A stretch of 9,030 nt of DNA, from contig JACPVY010000514.1 of assembly GCA_016197345.1 (NCBI GenBank), positions 1 to 9,030 on the forward strand. Reading direction: 5' to 3'. The position numbers and the translations under genes were made by a program. Below the pieces are notes generated by a model. The model was not told the DNA's origin and made no database searches. It was given only the letters and a program-made list of their open reading frames with translations. Positions 5,372 to 9,030 of the stretch are shown here, in pieces. Each line of letters opens with the position of its first letter. Positions within the stretch are counted from its first letter, which is position 1. This DNA is from Burkholderiales bacterium. Its GTDB lineage: Bacteria > Pseudomonadota > Gammaproteobacteria > Burkholderiales > Burkholderiaceae_D.

Positions 5372-6031
5372 TTACTTGCTCACCGCAGGGCCATTGGGCT
5401 CGGAAGGCATCGCTGGTTTTGGTGTTGCTTCGGGTGCGCCCGGATTTTGTGGCCCGCCGACCATAGGCGAGAGCGGTGCTGGCATGGTGGGGACATTCAT
5501 ACCCGTCGCGTTTTGCAAGGAGTTATTCGGTGGCGGCGGTGGCATTGGGGCGCTAGGCACGCCGTTATTTGGCACTGCTGGCATCGCTACTGGCGGCGGT
5601 GGTAGGCCGACGCTATTGCCATTCGCTAAGCCCTTGGTTTCTGGCATATCGACGCGCTTGGTGATGCCATTTTCATCCAGCAACACGTATAGCTTATGCA
5701 CTTCCTTCACTTGCACGCCGGGGCTGAGTTCGCGCCCCACGGGCACCGATTTCGATGGTTGGCCATCGGCCGCAATGATGGCGATGCCATGCAAAGGATC
5801 GTGTGGCGCAAGTACACCCTTCAATTGGAAATTGCTCGCGACTTGGGTGGTGGCCTTGCCGCCAAAAATCATCGCCGCGCTATCGAGTGGAATTTCCGCT
5901 TGCGGCGCAGGCAGGGTGACGGTGACATCGCGCTGTTTGGGCTTGAACAGTTGTATGCCCCAATACGCACCGGAGGCACACAGCGCCAAAAACAAAATAA
6001 AACTGATCAATAATGGGAGCCGCTTTTTCAT
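5372..6031 (-). CDS. gspC: Type II secretion system protein GspC (short form, proline-rich tail)
   Basis: Inner-membrane component that links the cytoplasmic platform to the secretin. The 219-residue protein has the GspC plan: short cytosolic KKR start, one membrane segment at about 6-25, then a periplasmic homology region at about 47-130 (DSAAMIFGG, FQLKGVLAP, IAIIAADGQPSKSVPVGREL, VHKLYVLLDENGITKRVDMP), which is the part known to contact the secretin N0 domain. A PDZ or coiled-coil domain is absent; residues 141-219 are instead a low-complexity tail rich in P, N, M, G and A. The ATG at 6031 has AAGGAA about six bases upstream and lies 23 bases after gspF, so it belongs to the D-E-F-C transcript. 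Some annotation schemes would call such proteins T2SS protein N; the homology region favours GspC. Confidence 0.8.
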   Translation of the reverse strand: MKKRLPLLISFILFLALCASGAYWGIQLFKPKQRDVTVTLPAPQAEIPLDSAAMIFGGKATTQVASNFQLKGVLAPHDPLHGIAIIAADGQPSKSVPVGRELSPGVQVKEVHKLYVLLDENGITKRVDMPETKGLANGNSVGLPPPPVAMPAVPNNGVPSAPMPPPPPNNSLQNATGMNVPTMPAPLSPMVGGPQNPGAPEATPKPAMPSEPNGPAVSK

Positions 6032-6054
6032 GTTGTTCCTTATCTGCCGCGCGC

Positions 6055-7272
6055 TTAGCGCACCAGCTGATTAATTTCAATAATCGGCATCAGCACTGCC
6101 AGCACGATCAATAACACCACCACACCCATCGCTAAAATCAAGGCTGGTTCTAGCAGGCCCGCAATGGTCAGCGTGCGGCGCTCTAAATCCGCTTCTTGCG
6201 CAGCAGCGGCGCGCTCTAGCATGGCTGATAATTCGCCCGTGATTTCACCCGCACGTATCATGTGGATCAGCATCGGTGGGAAATGCTTTTGCGCCGATAG
6301 CGCCCGCGCGAGGCTGACACCTTCGCGCACGGCGCCAGTAGCTTGCTCGACTAGCTCGCGCATTGCGACGTTGGAGAGCGTATCGCGGCTGGTTTGCAGC
6401 GCGCGCAAAATAGGGACACCCGAACCCGTCGTAATCGCTAGCGTGCTAGCAAAGCGCGAAGTGTTAAGGCTGCGTTCGAATTTGCCATACAGCGGCGCAG
6501 TCAGTAGCCAAGTATGCCAGCGGCGTTTGATGTGCTCTTGCTTCAAGGCCGCGCGCCACGCAAAAAATAAACCGATGATAATGATGCCGCAAACGATGCC
6601 GTAATTGCGCACAAAATCAGAAATCGCCAACATCATCACCGTCAGCGCTGGCAGTTTTTGCTTGGTATTAGCAAACACTTCGACGATTTTTGGCACGACA
6701 TAGGTCAGCAAAAAAATCACAATCGAAAACGCTACCACCGTCACAATTGCCGGGTAGGTGAAGGCGAGTTTGACTTTTTGCACCAAGGCATTGCGGCGCT
6801 CGATGTAATCGGCTAAGCGCGACAGCACGCGTGACAAATGACCGATTTGCTCGCCAGAAGCCACTAGCGCACGGTAGATATCCGGGAAATCGCGCGGATG
6901 GCGTGATAAAGCGTCAGACAGCGCCGCACCGCCCATCACTTCACCGCGTATCGAAGCGACCAGATCGCGCACATAAATGCGTTCCGCTTGTTCTAGCAAG
7001 GCCGTGAGCGCTTGCTCTAGCGGTAGGCCAGCTTCCAGCAAACTGGCTAATTGGCGGGTGAAGAGCGCCGATTCGGTGGTCGAGAGCTTATCGCCGAAGC
7101 TATAACCTTTTGCCTGATTTTGCGCATCTTGCGCTGCGATTTGTTCGACGCTGATCGGCGTCATGCCTTGATTGCGCAAATCGCCGCGCGCCGCGCGTGG
7201 ACTATCGGCGTTTAGCACACCTTTCTTGGTCTTGCCAGCGGTGTCGATGGCTTCAAAGCGAAACGCTGGCAT
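6055..7272 (-). CDS. gspF: Type II secretion system inner-membrane platform protein GspF
   Basis: Polytopic inner-membrane protein of the type II secretion assembly platform. At 405 residues it has the standard length and architecture: N-terminal FRFEAIDTAGKTKKGVLNADSPRAAR (4-29), first T2SSF domain about 65-190 beginning LFTRQLASLLEAGLPLEQAL, membrane segments at about 173-193 and 222-240, second T2SSF domain about 272-395 beginning RFASTLAITTGSGVPILRAL, with FPPMLIHMIRAGEITGELS at 331-349, and a final membrane segment at about 375-397. The start is fixed by AAGGA nine bases upstream inside the end of gspE; only three bases separate the gspE stop from this ATG, so translation is coupled. It resembles type IV pilus PilC, but the neighbours (secretin, GspE, GspC) assign it to type II secretion. 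Confidence 0.95.
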   Translation of the reverse strand: MPAFRFEAIDTAGKTKKGVLNADSPRAARGDLRNQGMTPISVEQIAAQDAQNQAKGYSFGDKLSTTESALFTRQLASLLEAGLPLEQALTALLEQAERIYVRDLVASIRGEVMGGAALSDALSRHPRDFPDIYRALVASGEQIGHLSRVLSRLADYIERRNALVQKVKLAFTYPAIVTVVAFSIVIFLLTYVVPKIVEVFANTKQKLPALTVMMLAISDFVRNYGIVCGIIIIGLFFAWRAALKQEHIKRRWHTWLLTAPLYGKFERSLNTSRFASTLAITTGSGVPILRALQTSRDTLSNVAMRELVEQATGAVREGVSLARALSAQKHFPPMLIHMIRAGEITGELSAMLERAAAAQEADLERRTLTIAGLLEPALILAMGVVVLLIVLAVLMPIIEINQLVR

Positions 7273-7275
7273 GGC

Positions 7276-8703
7276 TTAGTCCTTCGTCACGCGGATTAAT
7301 TCGGCTTCGGTGGTGACACCTTGCTCGAGCCAGCGCTGACCATCTTCACGCATCGTGACCATGCCTTCCTCTTGCGCCACGGCGCGGATATCGGCTTCGG
7401 ACGCGCGGTTGTGAATCATGGCGCGGATTTTGTCGGTCGTCAGCAGCAATTCATAAACCCCGACCCGTCCCTGATAACCGGAGCGGCCACATTTATCGCA
7501 GCCCACCGCGTGCCAGATTTGGCCATCGTGACGACGGCAATGGGTACACAATTGGCGCACCAAACGCTGCGCGACCACGCCTAGCAAAGAGGACGATAGC
7601 AAGAAGGGTTCAATCCCCATATCGAGCAGACGTGTCACCGCGGCAATCGAATCATTGGTATGCAAGGTCGCCAGTACCAAGTGACCCGTGAGCGAAGCTT
7701 GCACCGCAATTTGCGCGGTTTCCAAATCGCGAATCTCACCGATCATGATGACGTCAGGATCTTGCCGCAAAATCGAGCGCAAGGCTTTGGCGAAGCTCAT
7801 GTCGATCTTGGCATTGACTTGGGTCTGTCCCACGCCAGCGAGATCGTATTCAATTGGGTCTTCCACCGTCAAAATATTGGTGGTCGATGCATTTAAGCGG
7901 GACAGAGCAGCATACAGCGTGGTGGTTTTGCCCGAACCCGTTGGGCCTGTCACCAAGACGATGCCGTGCGGCTGGTTGATGGCGCCATCAAACTTCGGCA
8001 GCATGGTTTCACTCATGCCCAAATGCGCTAAATCGAGGCGTTTGGCTTCTTTATCGAGCAAACGTAACACCGCGCGTTCGCCGTGGCCAGTCGGTAGCGT
8101 CGAGACCCGCACGTCAACCGGCTTACCGCCGACGCGTAACGTGATGCGGCCATCTTGCGGCAAGCGTTTTTCGGCGATATCGAGGGCCGCCATGATCTTG
8201 ATACGCGAAATCAGCGACGCATGGATCGCTTTTTTCGGGCGGATCACATCGCGTAGCGAGCCATCGATACGAAAACGCACGACCGAAGTCTGCTCAAACG
8301 GTTCGATATGAATATCCGACGCCGATTCGCGCAGCGCTTGCGTCAGCAAGGCGTTGATCATCCGAATCACAGGTGCATCGTCAGCCGATTCCAGCAAATC
8401 TTCAATCGCTGGTACATCTTGCATCAGCTTGGTCAGATCGAGATCGGCATCGAATTCATCCGCAACTTGGCTAGCGTCGCCACCCGAGCCAGCATAGGCG
8501 CGCGCAATCGCTTGTTCAAGCTCGCTGCTGGCGACGCTATGCAATTGCAAGCGACCAAAACGGCGTGCCACTTCCGCTAGGGCGGAAGGTGGTGTTTCTG
8601 TGGAAAGCCAGACTTCAGTGGCGTCTGGCATCGCGTCGCTACGCTTGGCTAAAATGCCAAAATCACGCGCAAAGGCAAAGGGGAGCAGGCGGGCTTCTTG
8701 CAT
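7276..8703 (-). CDS. gspE: Type II secretion system ATPase GspE
   Basis: Cytoplasmic hexameric ATPase that powers pseudopilus assembly. The 475-residue sequence has a divergent N-terminal domain (1-105) and a complete motor domain: Walker A GPTGSGKTT at 253-261, Asp box TVEDPIEY at 279-286, Walker B with catalytic glutamate IMIGEIRD at 319-326, His box TGHLVLATLHTN at 339-350, and arginine-containing blocks such as SDIHIEP (129-135) and GRITLRVGGKPVDVR (185-199). A zinc-binding tetracysteine loop, C386-x2-C389 and C402-x2-C405, is typical of GspE and PilB-type enzymes. The ATG at 8701-8703 lies six bases after the gspD stop, with only a weak ribosome-binding site (AGTAGG), suggesting translational coupling to gspD. 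Confidence 0.96.
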   Translation of the reverse strand: MQEARLLPFAFARDFGILAKRSDAMPDATEVWLSTETPPSALAEVARRFGRLQLHSVASSELEQAIARAYAGSGGDASQVADEFDADLDLTKLMQDVPAIEDLLESADDAPVIRMINALLTQALRESASDIHIEPFEQTSVVRFRIDGSLRDVIRPKKAIHASLISRIKIMAALDIAEKRLPQDGRITLRVGGKPVDVRVSTLPTGHGERAVLRLLDKEAKRLDLAHLGMSETMLPKFDGAINQPHGIVLVTGPTGSGKTTTLYAALSRLNASTTNILTVEDPIEYDLAGVGQTQVNAKIDMSFAKALRSILRQDPDVIMIGEIRDLETAQIAVQASLTGHLVLATLHTNDSIAAVTRLLDMGIEPFLLSSSLLGVVAQRLVRQLCTHCRRHDGQIWHAVGCDKCGRSGYQGRVGVYELLLTTDKIRAMIHNRASEADIRAVAQEEGMVTMREDGQRWLEQGVTTEAELIRVTKD

Positions 8704-8709
8704 GATGGC

Positions 8710-9030
8710 CTACTTCTCAGAGCTATCGCTAGTGCTCACGCGCGCCGGTGCAGGTGGCACGGGTTTAGCAAACATTTTGCCGTCTTGCGGCACGGCTTTG
8801 TCTAGCGGTGACAAGGCTGGTTTACCCATTGATGGCAATGGCGCATCTGGATTCGGTTGCACGGTTTGTTGCATGTTACGGATGTATTCGTAGCGGTCTG
8901 TCACCAAGGCATTGCTTTGCTCATTGGTCTTCAAGATGATAGGGCGCAGGAAGACTAACAGATTGGTTTTTTCGCGCTTACGGGTTTGATATTTGAACAA
9001 ATTGCCGAGGACGGTGATATCGCCCAAGCC
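8710..9030 (-). CDS. gspD: Type II secretion outer-membrane secretin GspD, C-terminal end (partial)
   Basis: This is the 3' end of the secretin gene; the frame is open through the right edge, so the N-terminal domains and most of the secretin barrel are outside the window. The visible part starts with GLGDITVLGNLFKYQ, the conserved secretin motif (GDIPVLGxLF), followed by RKREKTNLLVFLRPIIL, the standard end of the secretin core. After that, about 65 residues form a proline-rich tail (QPNPDAPLPSMGKPALSPLD, PVPPAPARV) ending in DSSEK; this is the place where a pilotin-binding S domain may occur, but no clear motif is visible. It heads the gspD-E-F-C transcript in this window. Confidence 0.92.
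   Translation of the reverse strand, partial: GLGDITVLGNLFKYQTRKREKTNLLVFLRPIILKTNEQSNALVTDRYEYIRNMQQTVQPNPDAPLPSMGKPALSPLDKAVPQDGKMFAKPVPPAPARVSTSDSSEK

Noticed and set aside
5352..6074. A 240-codon plus-strand open frame, glycine-rich
   Set aside because: It is antisense to gspC along its whole length; its Gly-rich stretches are simply the complement of gspC's proline codons. No family motif and no ribosome-binding site.
7688..8311. A 207-codon plus-strand open frame
   Set aside because: It lies entirely antisense to gspE, whose Walker and zinc motifs show that the minus strand is the coding one.
1..9030. tRNA/rRNA genes, CRISPR arrays, riboswitches, integrases
   Set aside because: Read through for these on both strands; no cloverleaf, regularly spaced repeats, cobalamin-riboswitch-like leader or recombinase motif was recognised.

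Overview
The window looks like chromosome of a betaproteobacterium of the order Burkholderiales, most likely the Oxalobacteraceae (Undibacterium-like). This is inferred from the gene repertoire (a eat-eutB-eutC ethanolamine operon without microcompartment genes, a gspD-gspE-gspF-gspC type II secretion cluster) and a moderately GC-rich coding style. No rRNA or other marker gene is present to confirm the taxon.

Layout. Positions 2-2637 (+) hold the end of an ethanolamine permease gene followed closely by eutB and eutC. Together these take up ethanolamine and cleave it with the B12-dependent ammonia-lyase to acetaldehyde and ammonia. Positions 2638-2895 are non-coding and contain a small MITE-like element with imperfect terminal inverted repeats and a perfect internal hairpin. 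Positions 2896-4265 (-) hold a phytanoyl-CoA-dioxygenase-like (PhyH) gene followed by an unrecognised 160-aa gene. Positions 4266-4520 (-) hold a decayed second copy of the same phyH/160-aa pair, reduced to the 3' end of phyH and about 38 codons of the small gene. Positions 4551-5275 (-) are distinctly AT-rich and encode a two-gene module that I recognise by sequence motifs as a homologue of the Pseudomonas aeruginosa type VI effector Tse2 (ADP-ribosyltransferase-like toxin) and its immunity protein Tsi2. No type VI secretion gene is in the window. Positions 5372-9030 (-) hold gspC, gspF, gspE and the 3' end of gspD, in transcription order D-E-F-C, with a probable terminator after gspC.

The most interesting material lies between the two housekeeping operons. 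An orphan Tse2/Tsi2-like toxin-immunity pair on AT-rich DNA sits directly against the ghost of a tandem duplication, which suggests an accessory, rearrangement-prone junction between the eut and gsp loci. Assignments to Tse2/Tsi2 rest on remembered family sequences and visible motif matches; no database search was possible.
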